Shown piece by piece: positions 12,101 through 27,100 of a DNA stretch of 64,000 nucleotides; position 1 is the first letter of the stretch; the number at the start of each line of letters is the position of its first letter. A model generated the notes under the pieces. It was not told where the DNA came from. It saw only the letters and a list, made by a program, of their open reading frames with translations, and searched no databases. The stretch is from positions 407,501 through 471,500 of the forward strand of contig CANXME010002095.1 in NCBI GenBank assembly GCA_948144175.1. The letters are read 5' to 3'. The DNA is from Closterium sp. NIES-65. Taxonomy: Eukaryota > Streptophyta > Zygnematophyceae > Desmidiales > Closteriaceae. The position numbers were made by a program, and so were the translations under genes.

Positions 12101-15100
12101 TTGCCACCAGATCCGCCCGCGCCTAGCATTCCGCTGCTAGATCCGCCCGCACCTAGCATTCCGCCGCCAGATCCGGCCGCCCCTAGCATTCCGCCGCCAG
12201 ATCCGGCCGCACCTAGTATTCCGCCGCCCGATCCGCCCGCACATAGCATTCCGCCGCTAGATCCGCCCGCACCTAGCACTCCGCCGCCAGATCTGAACGC
12301 ACATAGCATTCCGCCGCTAGATCCGCCCGCACCTAGCATTCCGCCGCCAGATCCGCCGGCACATAGCATTCCGCCGCTAGATCCGCCCGCACCTAGCATT
12401 CCGCCGCCATATCTGCCCGCACCTAGCATTCCGCCGCTAGATCCGCGCGGCATTTCCTTTCACTAAACTGGTTTCGTGGCGTGGTGGGTAAGGGGGGTGT
12501 TTAACGAGTCGAGTTTTACTTGACTCGGACGAGTTTTCTTTGAACTCGTCCGAGTGTTGAAAAAACTCGGTAATATGGTCGAGTTTCGAGTTTGCTTTGT
12601 GGCACAAAAAACTTGGCGAGTTTTCCTCGACTCGACTCGTGTGTGAAAAAAAGCTCGTCAAAACGAGTCGAGTAAAACTCGACTCGTCTTTTGCCCATGT
12701 ATACTCGACGGGCCGGGCTGACTCGGCCCGTGGCTCGTCCGTCGTAGCAAGCCTTTGATAATGTGTGATCCCCCCCCCCCCCAACCTACTATCTCGTCTC
12801 TCTCGAATTGGTCACCTTTTTGACCTCTACATTTCCTTCTCGTCACTGGCCCCATTCCCTTCCCTATCATGTCCTGCAAACACGCCAATGAACTCATATT
12901 TTCTTTCCGTGCGTCCACGCGCCACATCACCACCACAGCTCTCTCAACTCCAACTTGCTCTCAGAGCAATAACCGAACCAAAACTACTTGCGCACCAGAT
13001 AGGGGTGGAGAGTTTCAGAACCGCGCTCTTCAAGCCTTCAAGTCTTAAGGCACACGACACGGATTTTGCTCATGCCTTGATTGAACACCCTGATTGGGAC
13101 AGGTCACTTGCCTCCAACCAGCTCAATGGCTCCATCCTGGATGACACTGGCGTCCTCACCAAGTTGAGAAGCATGTAAGAAGTTACGCTTTTGTTGTTCT
13201 TCTCTCATCTCCTGTGCGCTCCCAAGAATCTTTCCCCACGCTGTTCAGTATACCTCACTTTCTTTGCTCTCCCTCTTTCCCTTCATTTCTCTATGGATGC
13301 ATTTTCTTCACCAGCCTATCTCGTCTCGTCCGTCTCCAAGGGACGACCATCTTCTTTTGCTATTCACCCTTTGTATGGTCTTCCCCAACCTCATTGCTGT
13401 CCCGCCTCTCTTCTGTCTTGTCTTCTCTGGTATCCCGAGTCTAAGTTGCAGAAGACGCAGGGAGCGTCCTGCGTCTAGTGTCTAGACGCCATAACCTCAG
13501 TGATACTTATATTTTTGGCATTCTTTTTCCACTCAGAGATGTTTCAAGCAACCAGCTGTCTGGCAGCATTCCTGCTACCATCAGCACACTCACCCAAGTT
13601 TCTCGCCTGTCAGTTGCCCTCTTGTCTAGTGCTGTCAATTTCCTCTCACAGGAGAGCTTTTCTCATGATGAGCGCGAGCTAAGAACACAAGGGGGTGACT
13701 TTGATACATACGTGTGTCCATGCAATGAAGTCATTCGTGGAGTGCCCCCTTTTTCCATTGTTTTGAATGGATGGGTTGCTGTGCTTCAAATGTGGTGCGC
13801 AGTTGAATTCTCCTTACTTTGGTTAGCCCCACGATCTCTCTGTTCTTCTTACTGCCCTAGTTTCATGAAACATTTTCCTTCAAAAAGCCCACCAGCAGCA
13901 TCCCACTTCGCATACTGGTGCATCATCATCCTAGAGTGCTGGTCTGGTTCTTCCTTCTTGCATTCGTACGCAATGGCAGGTCCCTCGAGAGTAATCAGCT
14001 CACGGGTTCAATTCCTGTGGAGATTGGCTCTCTACTATCTCTGGCATCCCTGTAAGGCTCCTTTCTGCCACACGAGCATAAGACTGGGCTAAGCTGGCTC
14101 GTTTTTGGGCCATGGAAAGCCGGTGGGCTGACAAGCCAAGCTGGAGTCTCCACTCGACGGGCCGGGCTGACTCGGCCCGTGGCTCGTCCGTCGTAGCAAG
14201 CCTTTGATAATGTGTGATCCCTCCCCCCCAACCTACTATCTCGTCTCTCTCTGAATTGGTCACCTTTTTGACCTCTACATTTCCTTCTCGTCACTGGCCC
14301 CATTCCCTTCCCTATCGTGTCCTGCAAACACGCCAATGAACTCATACTTTCTTTCCGTGCGTCCACCTGCCACATCATCACCACAGCTCTCTCAACTCCA
14401 ACTTGCTCTCAGGATCTTTGCCCTCTGCAATCACAAAGCTCACTGCTCTTACATTCCTGTAAATAATCCATTGTATTGTTTTTCTTTGTCAGAAACCTTC
14501 GTAGAGTGTGCAACAAAAGCTATTGTAGTAGCACAAGTTAGGTACGATCAAGGGCTGAGCCAGGGCAGGGCCGGCACAAATCAAGGCTAAGTGGGAATAT
14601 ACGCTCAAACCTGTTTGCGTTTAGCGTATACACGCTAGCGTGTATACGCAAAACGCTAAACGCTATCGAATACGCTATACGCTCGCCAATTTTTTTTTGG
14701 GGCAGCCCGGCCAGAAAATTTCAACCTATACGGTTCACTTCGGAATTGCACGACGAAGACATTGGCAGGGTCAGATGGCACGTCCGCGCTGTGTGCTAGC
14801 GTGGACGTGGGTTGAAAGTTCGTGTCGCAAATGGAAAGTCACGTTCGTCGAGTCGCGCCTGCACGTTCCCTCACATTTTGGTGTTCACTATCAGTACCGC
14901 ATTCAAACCCTTCGCAACCAACACCTCTCCAATTTTTGTTGGCCATCTTCCCACTCCCACAATCAACTCGCCATAAAACAAGCACACCCCCAACATCCAA
15001 CTCATTAGGTCTTCTCTCGCTACCAGCAGAGCACTAGGCATTCCCTAGCGCATGGTGCCTATGTCGACGACTACTACCTCTCCTCTAACGCCATCGTCAG

Positions 15101-18100
15101 TTAACACCGTTGGCAGTTCTCAAACCCTTCTATCTGAGGCTCGGGAGTATCTCCCCGACGTTGACAATGCCGTCTTCAAGCACTTCCGCATCATCAAGAG
15201 GGTCGAGGGAAAAGCTCAGCAGTACGAGTGCAAATTCTGCAGCAACGTCTACACTGGTGCTGCCATCCGATGCGCGCAACACTTCACGTCGTGGAAGGGG
15301 ATGAAACGCCGTGAAGTGGTGCTTTGCAAGGATGCGCCGCAAGATGTGCGCTTGGCCATGCGCGCGAAATACGAGGCAAAGCGCGCTGCGGCCGAAGAGA
15401 AGAGGCGGGCAGCAGCTGAAGCGGTTGCCGCGGTCAAGGCTAATGGTGTGAAGCGGGCGTGCATCACCGATTACCTTGAGGGGGACGCGGCTGCAAGAAA
15501 GAGAGAAGCGGACGAGGCACTTGCGCTTGCTTGGGCCGCCCTCCATATCCCCGAGCGCCACATTGACCATCCTCTGATGGTCAATGCATTGAACCTCGTC
15601 AAGCGCGCCGGCGTCGACTACGTCCCTCCCAAGAGGAAATACATCGGCGGTGCTGGCCTTCTCTCGTGTCGCAACGGGATCGAGCAGGGTTTGGTGGGCA
15701 TTAAGGCGAGCTGGAAGAGGACGGGCGTGACGGTTTCGTCCGACATGATGACGGACCGCAACGGCAGACCGCAGGCCAACGTGCTTCTCGTAAACGATTC
15801 CGGCGCCGTCTTCACCGACTGTATTGACTGCAACATGGAGAGGAAAACCGGAGGTTACGTGGCGGGGATTCTTAGGCCAGTGGTGGAGGAAGTGGGTCCA
15901 AAAAACGTTGTTGCGTTCTGCATGGACGGGTGGTCAAACTATGCGGTGGCGGTGAAGCAGCTCTTACAGGAGTGGCCGCACATTCAGGATGTGCCGTGCG
16001 CCACTCACGTGTTGGATCTTCTCATGGAAGATGTCGGGAAGATGGGATGGGCTAAGCCGGTGGTCGACAAGGGAGGGGAGATATCTAGCTTCGTCCGCAA
16101 CCACCACTGGACCCGAGGGTACCTGCGGAAGCCGGAATTGGTGGAGGGGAAGGTTCTGCAGGCGCTGAAGCCGGCTGGAACCCGATTCGGGACCAACTAC
16201 ATAGCCATATCCCGACTATGTGCGATGCGCGGCAGCCTTACCAACATGGTGACGAGCGAGGGTTGGAAGGAGTGGGCGGTAGGGGACCGGAAGAAATCGT
16301 GTGACGGGTTCAGTGCGCTGATCCATGATGCTGCCTGGTGGAAGACGGCCAAGTTGTTCGTCGCACTGCTGAAGCTGCCTTTTAAGGTGATGAGGCAGAC
16401 GGACGGGCATGCCGTGGGGATGATGGGGAGGCTGTACGATTTGATGCTGCAGCTGACTGAGGACGTGGGGGGCTTGCTCGATGCGGACGAGGAGCAGCTG
16501 AGCGACGGGGACAAGGACAAGATCCGCCGCATCCTCAGAGACCGCTGGGACGGCAGCCTCGCATGCGCCATGCATGTCGCTGGCCGCATCCTCAACCCCG
16601 CGAATCAGGAGGAAGATATTTTCGGCACTGATCCCGAGTGCACGAAAGTCTTCAAGGCGTTCCTCAGCCAGCAGGCCGAGTTCCTTGCAAGCCGCGGGGA
16701 TGGGGGGGATGACGCGTGCGACATCTTGCTTGAGCTGGGGGACGGGCTGAGGGCGTTCCTTGACATGAAGGGTTCTTTTGGGATGCCGGAAGCCGTGGCA
16801 CAGAGGAAGATGGTGAAAGAGGGAAAGTATAGCATGGTGAAGTGGTGGCAGTGGAATGGGACTGATGCCCCTCGAGTGGCGGGGCTCGCGGTACAGGTGC
16901 TGTCTCAGGCCGTGTCAGCCTCACCTTGTGAGCGTGGATGGTCCTCGTGGGATGCCGTCCACACCGCACGTCGCAACAGGCTCGGATCCGCCAAGTGCAG
17001 GGACTTGGTCTATGTTGCGCACAACTGGAATGTTGTGCGCAACAGGGACACGCGCGTTGATGCCTTGCCACATGTGGTGCCCGGGATTGGAGCGGAGCCT
17101 CCTATCCCGGCATGATACAATGGGCTGGAAGACGAGACGAAGGGAGAGGATGAGGAGGAAGGCGAAGACGACATCCTCGAAGACGAGTACGCTAACTAGA
17201 GGGGGCATATGTGGCATTTAGTAGTGATGATAGTGATGATAGTAGTGATGACAGTAGTTATGTGTAGGCCGTGGTATATGTGTAATGTGGAAAAAAAAAA
17301 TCTCTGAAACTTCAGGCCCCATATGCATATCCCCCCCCCCCCCCCTCCCCCCTCCCCGCGCCTTTTTTGACCCTGCCCGGGAAGTTTTTTTTCTGCCCGG
17401 AAAAGCGTATTTCCAAACCCGTCCCTACAGCGTATAGCGTATATAAGAGTGCGTATATACGATAAGCGTATATACGCAATAAGCGTATATTCCCACTAAG
17501 AATCAAGGTGGGCAGCTTTCCGAAGACAATGATTCTCTGTGTTTGAACCACATCGTTTTATTCCATTTATGTGCTCAAACATTCGTTCACAGAACAGTTA
17601 AGCCTTGGAAAGTCCGTTTACAGCATTTGTGATTCAGGCCAAACTCGGGCAACCCTGTGACGAACCACCCATGGCTGATTGGAACCCCACCTGGCCATCA
17701 GGCTCGTGAGGTTCAAAATGGGCCAACCCGATTGATCCTTCCTCATGTCCAGTCTCATGCTAATAATCATCGTCCCACCTTCCTTCTCACCAATTTGTCC
17801 ATCGCCCTTGCACGCCTCCCACATGTCCCTCGTCTCCCTGTCTCGGACAGCTCCCTCGCTAACAACCGGCTCACCAGCTCCATCCCCGCTGGCATTGGCT
17901 TGCTGACAAAGCTGGTAGCCATGTAAGGATCCATTGTAGGTGCTTCGCCCACATTTCTAGGCATGAGCAATAACCGAACCAAAACCACTTGCGCACCAGA
18001 TGGGGGTGGAGAGTTTTTGAACCGCGCTCTTCAAGCCTTCAAGTCTTAAGGCACACGACACAGATTTTGCTCATGCCTTGATTGAACACCCTGATTGGGA

Positions 18101-21100
18101 CAGGTCGCTTGCCTCCAACCAGCTCAACGGCTCCATTCCGGCAGACATTGGCGCCCTCACCAAGTTGACAATTATGTAAGAAGATACGCTTTTGTTGTTC
18201 TTCTCACATCTCCTGTGCTCTCCCAGGACTCTTTCCCCCCCTTTTCAGTATAGCACGACCTCTTTTATCTCCCTCAGTTCTCCCCTATATCCCTTCACTT
18301 CCCTGTTTCGATTGATCACTTCCTTTTCCCTTCATTGAGATCTTATCTTCTTTCTTGTGATCAAATTCTCACAAGATATTTTCTGCAAGTGGATGTCGTA
18401 ATATCATAATTCCAATATTCGTGTTGCCTCACATTCTTCTAGCATTTTGCCTCGTCTCGTCTTCTCCAAAGGACGACCATCTTCATATGCTAATCACCCT
18501 TTGTATGGTCTTACCCAACCTCATCGCTGTCCTCCCTCGCTTCAGTCTGGTCTTCTCTTGTATGCTACAACGTCACTATAACCCCAGTGGTATTTTATAA
18601 TCTGGCTTCATTTCAGAGCCTTTTCAAGCAACCAGTTGTCTGGCAGCATTCCTGCTGCCATCAGCACACTCGCCCAACTTCTTTGCCTGTTAGTGACTCT
18701 CTACTCTAGTCTAGTGCTGTCAGTTTCCTCTCACAGGGGAGCTTCTTTTTTATGTTAAGCGTGAGCTAACAACATTAGGGGCGTACATGCATGCATTAAA
18801 GTCTTTTGCGAAGCACCCATTTAGATCCCATGATCAGAGTTGTGACTGGATGGGGTGTGGTGAAAAGTCTCAGATAAAATCTTCCTGGTGTAGTAGCCCC
18901 ATTCTATTTCCCATCACAATATCACTGGTTTTACTTACTCCCCTACTTTCATACATACACCAAATCCCGCGAGACTATCATCAGCCTTCTTCTCATCCTA
19001 GTGCTTGATCGGATCAACACGATTTGGTTCTGTGCAGTTTGGTTTGTTTTTTTCTGAATTGAGCCATCGTCCTTGAGCCACAAGTTTAGTACGGACCAGT
19101 TTGGGTGTGAATATAACCTTGAAACCAGAGAGTGTTGTAGCTTTATTTCAAGCTCTAATTTTCTCATAGTCTACGACGCCCCCTTCCACCTAGTCATGAC
19201 CATGTGGCCCGGCCTGACCCGACCCGACCCGACTTGGCTGGGCCAGATGGGTTCCCGGGTCGGGCCAGCTTCGAGCCAAGCTTGTGGAGGGTCTGACCCG
19301 ACCCGAGTTTTGAAATTCGGGTCAGAACTGACCCGACCCCGGGTCGGGTCGGGTCGGGCCAGGCTGACCCGCCCTGTTACGGGGTACGGGTGTGTATTAG
19401 CTGTAGTGAAAAGTGCTGTGCATGCGGCGCCCGTCAATCAGTACGAATTGGTACTAGTTTATGTGCTGGGCCCACTTATGAACGGTGGTTGTTTTAAGAC
19501 ATGGCGCATGCAGCCTCGAAGGTGAAATCGCACTAGTAAAACGTGAACTCGTGAGTATACTATCCCACCAGTGCGGTCTCCTTTAATAGCAGAGTAACAT
19601 CTTCATAGTAAATAGAAATGTCGGAAAACATGGTTCTGTAGGCTTTAAAATAGCTACTAACTTAGCTTAGGTAACATTAGTGGCTGAAGTTTGGCTACTG
19701 GGCGTGGCGCGTGCTCATGTTCTGATGACCGTTCAATCCTCGACATCAAATTTATGTAGGGTTTTGAACCCTACAGAGTTGGCCCGGCCCGAATTCCCCG
19801 ACCAAGACCCGATATCGGGTCGGGTCAATCCTGGCTCGAAACCCGTCCCGACTCAGCCCAAGTTCTGATGTCGAGGGACTTCTTAATCCTCGTCATCAAA
19901 TTTGTCTAGGGTTTCGAACCCTACAGAGTTGAAATCGGGTTGGGTCAATCCTGGCCCAAAACCCGGCCCTGACTCGGCCCAAGTTCCGTACTTGGGTCGG
20001 GTTTTAGCTCGGGTTCGGTCGGGCCAACCCGCGCGGGGCACATTTCTGAAATCCCTGACCCGACCAGCCCTAAACCACGGGTCGGGTTGGTTAGGTTTTC
20101 CCAACTTCCTTGCTCAAATGTATCTTAACAGTCTAATCAATAGAACTGCTGCTCTCACAACCACGGCCTCCAAGTTTCTCTCCTTGAACATTTCACTATC
20201 GTTACACTGGCTGAAACATAAAAAGGAGCTGTTATCTAAAAAGAACCGTGGGAAACACACCAATGTTAGGCTATGAGGGAGCTGGAGCTTCGGCGTGGCT
20301 CGGATAGTTGTTGAAAACAAACCGGCCGAACAGAAGAACTGGTTCAATTTGTTGAAAAAAAAAACGGCCGCAAAAAAGAAAAACGGTATAGTTTGGGTAA
20401 AAAACGAACCGAACCGCGGTAATTTGTTGTGCTCATGCGGACTTTTATCATTTCACCTCACTATAACCTCAGTGGTGTTTATAATTTGACAAGAGTTGCC
20501 CTCTTGTCTAGTGCTGTCAATTTCCTCTCACAGGAGAGCTTTTCTCATGATGAGCGCGAGCTAAGAACACAAGGGGGTGACTTTGATACATACGTGTGTC
20601 CATGCAATGAAGTCATTCGTGGAGTGCACCCTTTTTCCATTGTTTTGAATGGATGGGTTGCTGTACTTCAAATGTGGTGCTCAGTTGAATTCTCCTTACT
20701 TTGGTTAGCCCCACGATCTCTCTGTTCTTCTTACTGCCCTAGTTTCATGAAACATTTTCCTTCAAAAAGCCCATCAGCAGCATCCCACTTCGCATACTGG
20801 TGCATCATCATCCTAGAGTGCTGGTCTGGTTCTTCCTTCTTGCATTCGTACGCAATGGCAGGTCCCTCGAGAGTAATCAGCTCACGGGTTCAATTCCTGT
20901 GGAGATTGGCTCTCTACTATCTCTGACATCCCTGTAAGGCTCCTTTCTGCCACACGAGCATAAGACTGGGCTAAGCTGGCTCGTTTTTGGGCCATGGAAA
21001 GCCGGTGGGCTGACAAGCCAAGCCGGAGTCTCCACTCGACGGGCCGGGCTGACTCGGCCCGTGGCTCGTCCGTCGTAGCAAGCCTTTGATAATGTGTGAT

Positions 21101-24100
21101 CCCCCCCCCCCCCCCCCCCCAACCTACTATCTCGTCTCTCTCGAATTGGTCACCTTTTTGACCTCTACATTTCCTTCTCGTCACTGGCCCCATTCCCTTC
21201 CCTATTGTGTCCTGCAAACACGCCAATGAACTCATATTTTCTTTCCGTGCGTCCACCCGCCACATCATCACCACAGCTCTCTCAACTCCAACTTGCTCTC
21301 AGAGCAATAACCGAACCAAAACTACTTGCGCACCAGATAGGGGTGGAGAGTTTCAGAACTGCACTCTTCAAGCCTTCAAGTCTTAAGGCACACGACACGG
21401 ATTTTGCTCATGCCTTGATTGAACACCCTGATTGGGACAGGTCGCTTGCCTCCAACCAGCTCAATGGCTCCATCCCGGATAACACTGGCGTCCTCACCAA
21501 GTTGAGAAGCATGTAAGAAGTTACGCTTTTGTTGTTCTTCTCTCATCTCCTTTGCGCTCCCAAGAATCTTTCCCCGCGCTGTTCAGTATACCTCACTTTC
21601 TTTGCTCTACCTCTTTCCCTTCATTTCTCTATGGATGCATTTTCTTCACCAGCCTATCTCGTCTCGTCCGTCTCCAAGGGACGACCATCTTCTTTTGCTA
21701 TTCACCCTTTGTATGGTCTTCCCCAACCTCATTGCTGTCCCGCCTCTCTTCTGTCTTGTCTTCTCTGGTATCCCGAGTCTAAGTTGCAGAAGACGCAGGG
21801 AGCATCCTGCGTCTAGCGTCTAGACGCTATAACCTCAGTGATACTTATATTTTTGGCATTCTTTTTCCACTCAGAGATGTTTCAAGCAACCAACTGTCTG
21901 GCAGCATTCCTGCTACCATCAGCACACTCACCCAAGTTTCTCTCCTGTGAGTTGCCCTCTTGTCTAGTGCTGTCAATTTCCTCTCACAGGAGAGCTTTTC
22001 TCATGATGAGGGCGAGCTAAGAACACAAGGGGGTGACTTTGATACATACGTGTGTCCATGCAATGAAGTCATTCGTGGAGTGCCCCCTTTTTCCTTTGTT
22101 TTGAATGGATGGGGTGGTGCTCAGTTGAATTCTCCTTACGTTGGTTAGCCCCACGATCTCTCTGTTCTTCTTACTGCCCTAGTTTCATGAAACATTTTCC
22201 TTCAAAAAGCCCACCAGCAGCATCCCACTTCGCATACTGGTGCATCATCATCCTAGAGTGCTGGTCTGGTTCTTCCTTCTTGCATTCGTACGCAATGGCA
22301 GGTCCCTCGGGAGTAATCAGCTCACGGGTTCAATTCCTGTGGAGATTGGCTCTCTACTATCTCTGGCATCCCTGTAAGGCTCCTTTCTGCCACACGAGCA
22401 TAAGACTGGGCTAAGCTGGCTCGTTTTTGGGCCATGGAAAGCCGGTGGGCTGACAAGCCAAGCCGGAGTCTCCACTCGACGGGCCGGGCTGACTCGGCCC
22501 GTGGCTCGTCCGTCGTAGCAAGCCTTTGATAATGTGTGATCCCTCCCCCCCGACCTACTATCTCGTCTCTCTCGAATTGGTCACCTTTTTTACCTCTACA
22601 TTTCCTTCTCGTCACTGGCCCCATTCCCTTCCCTATCGTGTCCTGCAAACACGCCAATGAACTCATATTTTCTTTCCGTGCGTCCACCCGTGACCCGCCA
22701 CATCATCACCACAACTCTCTCAACTCCAACTTGCTCTCAGGATCTTTGCCCTCTGCAATCACAAAGCTCACTGCTCTTACTTTCCTGTAAATAATCCATT
22801 GTACTGTTTTTCTTTGTCAGAAACCTTGCAGAGTGTGCAACAAAAGCTATTGTAGTAGCACAAGTTAGGTACGATCAAGGGCTGAGCCAGGGCAGGGCCG
22901 GCACAAATCAAGGTGGGCAGCTTTCCAAAGACAGTGATTCTCTGTGTTTGAACCACATTGTTTTATTCCATTTATGTGCTCAAACATTCGTTCACAGAAC
23001 AGTTAAGCCTTGGAAAGTCCGTTTACAGCATTTGTGATTCAGGCCAAACTCGGGCAACCCTGTGACGAACCGCCCATGGCTGATTGGAACCCCACCTGGC
23101 CATCAGGCTGGTGAGGTTCAAAATGGGCCAACCCGATTGATCCTTCCTCATGTCCAGTCTCATGCTAGTAATTAGGGATGAGCAAGATCCCGAACGCCTG
23201 TTCGGTTCGCCTCGAACATGTTCGAGGCGAACCGAACAGGCTTTTTTTTGGCTAAATTGTTCGGGCCGAACATGTTCGGTGTTCGGCCGAACATGTTCGA
23301 CGTTCGGCTTTGGAATTTGCCTCTCCAAGCCGAACACCAACATGTTCGTGTTCGGCTGGGATTCGACGCGAACACCAAATGTGTTGGCGTCAAAATTGGC
23401 CGCGACCAGATTTAGGTCGCGGCCAATTTTAGTTTGAGCTCATTTCGTGAGCTCAAACTCAGAAGTTGTTTATAGGCTTTAGCGCTCCCTCACACAGCCG
23501 CCCTAGCCTCCTTCTTCTAAGTGCAAGCAAGTGCACGTTATTACTTGGAGTGTAAATGAACGAATATTAGATTAGATAGAAGAACTATGCATAGGGTTTA
23601 ACGTAGTGTAGGGAGTTTAGGGTTACTAGGGAGGTTCAGCGAGCATCTCCGCAAAGGGCTCAAGTAGGGCGTATCATTCGCTCTAGGATTCGGATCGGGC
23701 ATTAGGAACGTGCGGCACCATCCAACGCTAACGTTGCCTTAGGGGGTTTTGGGGTTTATGGTCGAGGGCAGAGTGATGGCTTCCAGGGGTGGTGGATCCA
23801 TAGGCCGAGGTGCAGGCAGGGCTCAGCGCAGCGCACCGGGATCTCCACCACGACCTATGCAGGGGCGAGTAGGGGATGGACCGGGTGGAGCCGGCGCGAT
23901 CTTCGTTGGGGGGTTGCTTACCGTACCGGCGCCGAGCTCTCGTCGCTCTTTCCGTTACGACGGCCCTCGGCCCCCTCCTTCAGGGCAGACGCCGACGCAG
24001 CCGGAGAGTGTCAGTGAGGAGGAGGATGAGGAGGAGGATGGTGAGGGCGAGAAGGAGGAGGACACTGAGGGGAGCGGGGATGACAGCGAGGCGGCGTGGG

Positions 24101-27100
24101 ACCCAGAGACGCATGGCGGTGGGGAGGGGGGAGATGATGATGATGAAGACCACGAGATGGATGGGTTGGAGCCATCGGGGCGGGAGGAGGAGGTGGGAGA
24201 GGGTGGTGGAAGGGCGGCGACAGAGGCGGGATCACAGCATGTGCATGAAGGGGGAGGGAGCGTGGGGGTTAAGGTGGGGGGGGGGAAGGCCGTGACCATT
24301 AGGGAGCCGAGGCAGAGGAAGAAAGCGAACAAGTTGAGAGAGCGTGCGTATCCCTGCACGTTCACTGGGGAGCCCTTGGGCGAGGGTGTGATCGCTCCCG
24401 AGTTCCTAGACGAGGACGGAGGGTCCGAGAGTAGTAAGGGGACTGGCAAGGGTAATAGGAAGCCGGGGTGGCAAGTTATGATGTTCGGACCGTTAGGGGC
24501 AGACGATAAGCGTCAGTGCAAGATTTGCACAGACAGGATTTCGTGGAAGCAATCCACAACAACCCCGGGCGAGCGGCACTTTGCGAGCTTCCACACTGCG
24601 CACATGCATGTGTGGCATCACCGTTACCACACCCCGTCCGTTCACTTGCCAGGGGAGACGTTTCCACGAGGGGGCTACAAGGGAGTGCCGGATGGCTACG
24701 TCTATCAGTGGCCACATGCGAAGACTTGGCCGCAGCTCGCCAAGGGGAAAGCGATGGCGACTGGTGGAGGTGATGGGTCAGGAGGGATCGAGCGGTGGAT
24801 GACAACCAAACTGACCTCGGTGCAGCTACGGCAGGCGATCACGAAGCTGGTGGTCACCTGCGACCTCCCCTTCCGCATCGTGGAGGCCGAGGCTGTAAGT
24901 GCCCCATCCCATCCTATGCATGATTGGGCAAGTTTGTGGTTAGTGGACGTGTCTGTCCCTTTGTGTTTACATCAGTTTTTGTGTGGCCCAGTGCAGTGCT
25001 ATATTATTTTCATCCCATCCCCCTAACGTGTACTCCCTCTCCCCCCTTGTCTCTTCCCCTCTCCAGTTTCGTGAGCTACTCATCCTGTTAAACCGCAACT
25101 GCGCGCAGAAAAACTTCATCCCCTCGCGCTGAACGGTTTCCTGCGACACAGTGGTCTATGCGGCTGCCGCTCTTCAGTCAGCCATTGCGGAGATGCTGAC
25201 GAAGGAGGGGGAGCTGGGGTGCAGGGTGTCGTTCACCATCGACATGTGGACGTCGCCCAACAACAGGGCGTGGCTAGTGGTAACGGGTCACTGGATCGAC
25301 GAGAATTACTAGCTGCGCACAATGGTGTTTGAATTCCGCGAGATTCACGGGCGTCACACGGGCAAGCAGATGGCGAGGGTGGTTGAGGAGACGGTGGTGC
25401 AGTGGGGGTTGGAGACGCGTTGTCTTGGGTTCACCTCTGACAACGCCTCCAGCAACACTGCCGCTTTCAGGTGGATGTCGGAGGAGGGTGGTGGCCAGTG
25501 CTTCTTCAACTCGCGCATGCACTTCCGGTACGAAAGGGAGTGTGCGTGGGATGTGCGATGAGGGAGACTGGGTGCGTCGTTCCTGTGATGTGAACATGTT
25601 GTGGTTGTAGTACAGGCGGGTGGGCCTATGCGGCTTGAGAGTGGTAGTGTATTTTGGATCTATGCCAATGTGTACTCACACTTCCCTTTCTCTCCGCCAT
25701 GAATGTTTTGTGGTGTGCGCAGATGCCTGGCACACGTGATCAACCTTGCAGTGAAGGCAGCACTCGCAGTGACCGCCATCCGCAAGTTGCTGAAAATTCT
25801 GAGAGAGATGGCGTCGTGGATAGGCTACTCGCCGCAGCGCTCGGGGAAGTTCTTGGGCCTTCAGCGGACTCTGAACGCACAGGGCAACCCCGCCAAACCG
25901 AAGCCAGCATTGAAGCTGGTGCAGGAGAGTCCCACACGCTGGGGGTCCACCCACGACATGGTCGAGCGAGCCGGGGTTCTGCAGGAACCCATCTCTATCT
26001 TCTTTGCCCAGACACAGGTGTGTGTGTGTGCCAGATGTTGTGTATGCTGTTTTATGTGTTGGTATGTCGGTCGGGGTGTTTTCTTCTGGGACTTGCACCA
26101 CTGTTGGCCATGCTTGACTAAACTTTCCGGACCTCCAACAACCTCAACCACCTCACTTTCCATCCTATCACCCGCCCACCCACCCATACGTTCTACCCGA
26201 CAGGGCGTATCGAAGGCTGACAAGGCGAAGATGGACACCTTGCGCCTGACAGACGCAGACTGGGAGACTCTGCATTCTGTCAAGACCTTCCTCAGCCCAT
26301 TCGCCAAAGTCTCCAAGGCCGCAGAGGGAGCGGCGTACCCTACAGTGTCGATGGTCCTGCCGTACTACAACGGCCTGATCGACGCTATGGAGTCGCGCCT
26401 TGCCAAGGGGCCATCGGCTACGCTGAAGCCGATGATTGAGGCGGCGCTGGGTCTCTTGAAGAAGGATGAGTTGATGTCGAGCAACGAGTTGTGGATCGCG
26501 ATCGCCACCTTCCTGGACCCTTCCATGAAGGCGGCGTGGTTCGACGACGCGCACTGGGAGACGCTACATCCCGATACAGAGCGGAGGGCGAGGCCTCGTC
26601 CCTCGTCAGGCGAGGTGATCCAGGTGGTTCGCGAACGCGTGGCCGAGTACCAGGCCCGGGCTGCAGCGATTTCCCCTCAGCCGACCCCACTTGCCCCAGT
26701 GACGGAGGAGGAGGAGGGAGACGCGGCGGATGACGACGAAAACACCGAGTTTCTCCCTAGTCGCCGACGCCTTGCGGCGCGTCTGTCGGCGAGCCAGGAG
26801 GCGGGGAGGGGTGGGATGGTGCAAGATGACGAGGTTGGCAGGTACTTATCTGAGAGGGTGCGGTGCGACGTGTCAGTGTTGGAGTATTGGCGCAGCACCA
26901 CCAACATGCAGACGCTGAGGCGCATGGCCCGGGATTATCTTGCCATCCCTGTCACGTCCGCGTCGAGCGAGCGCGTGTTCTCCCTCGGCCGCAACCTCAT
27001 ATCCTGGAAGCGGCACCGCCTAGCCTCTCAGAGGACGCGAGCTTCCATGATTCTCAGATCATGGTACACCTCACACCCTGGACAGAGGATCAGCGAGGGC

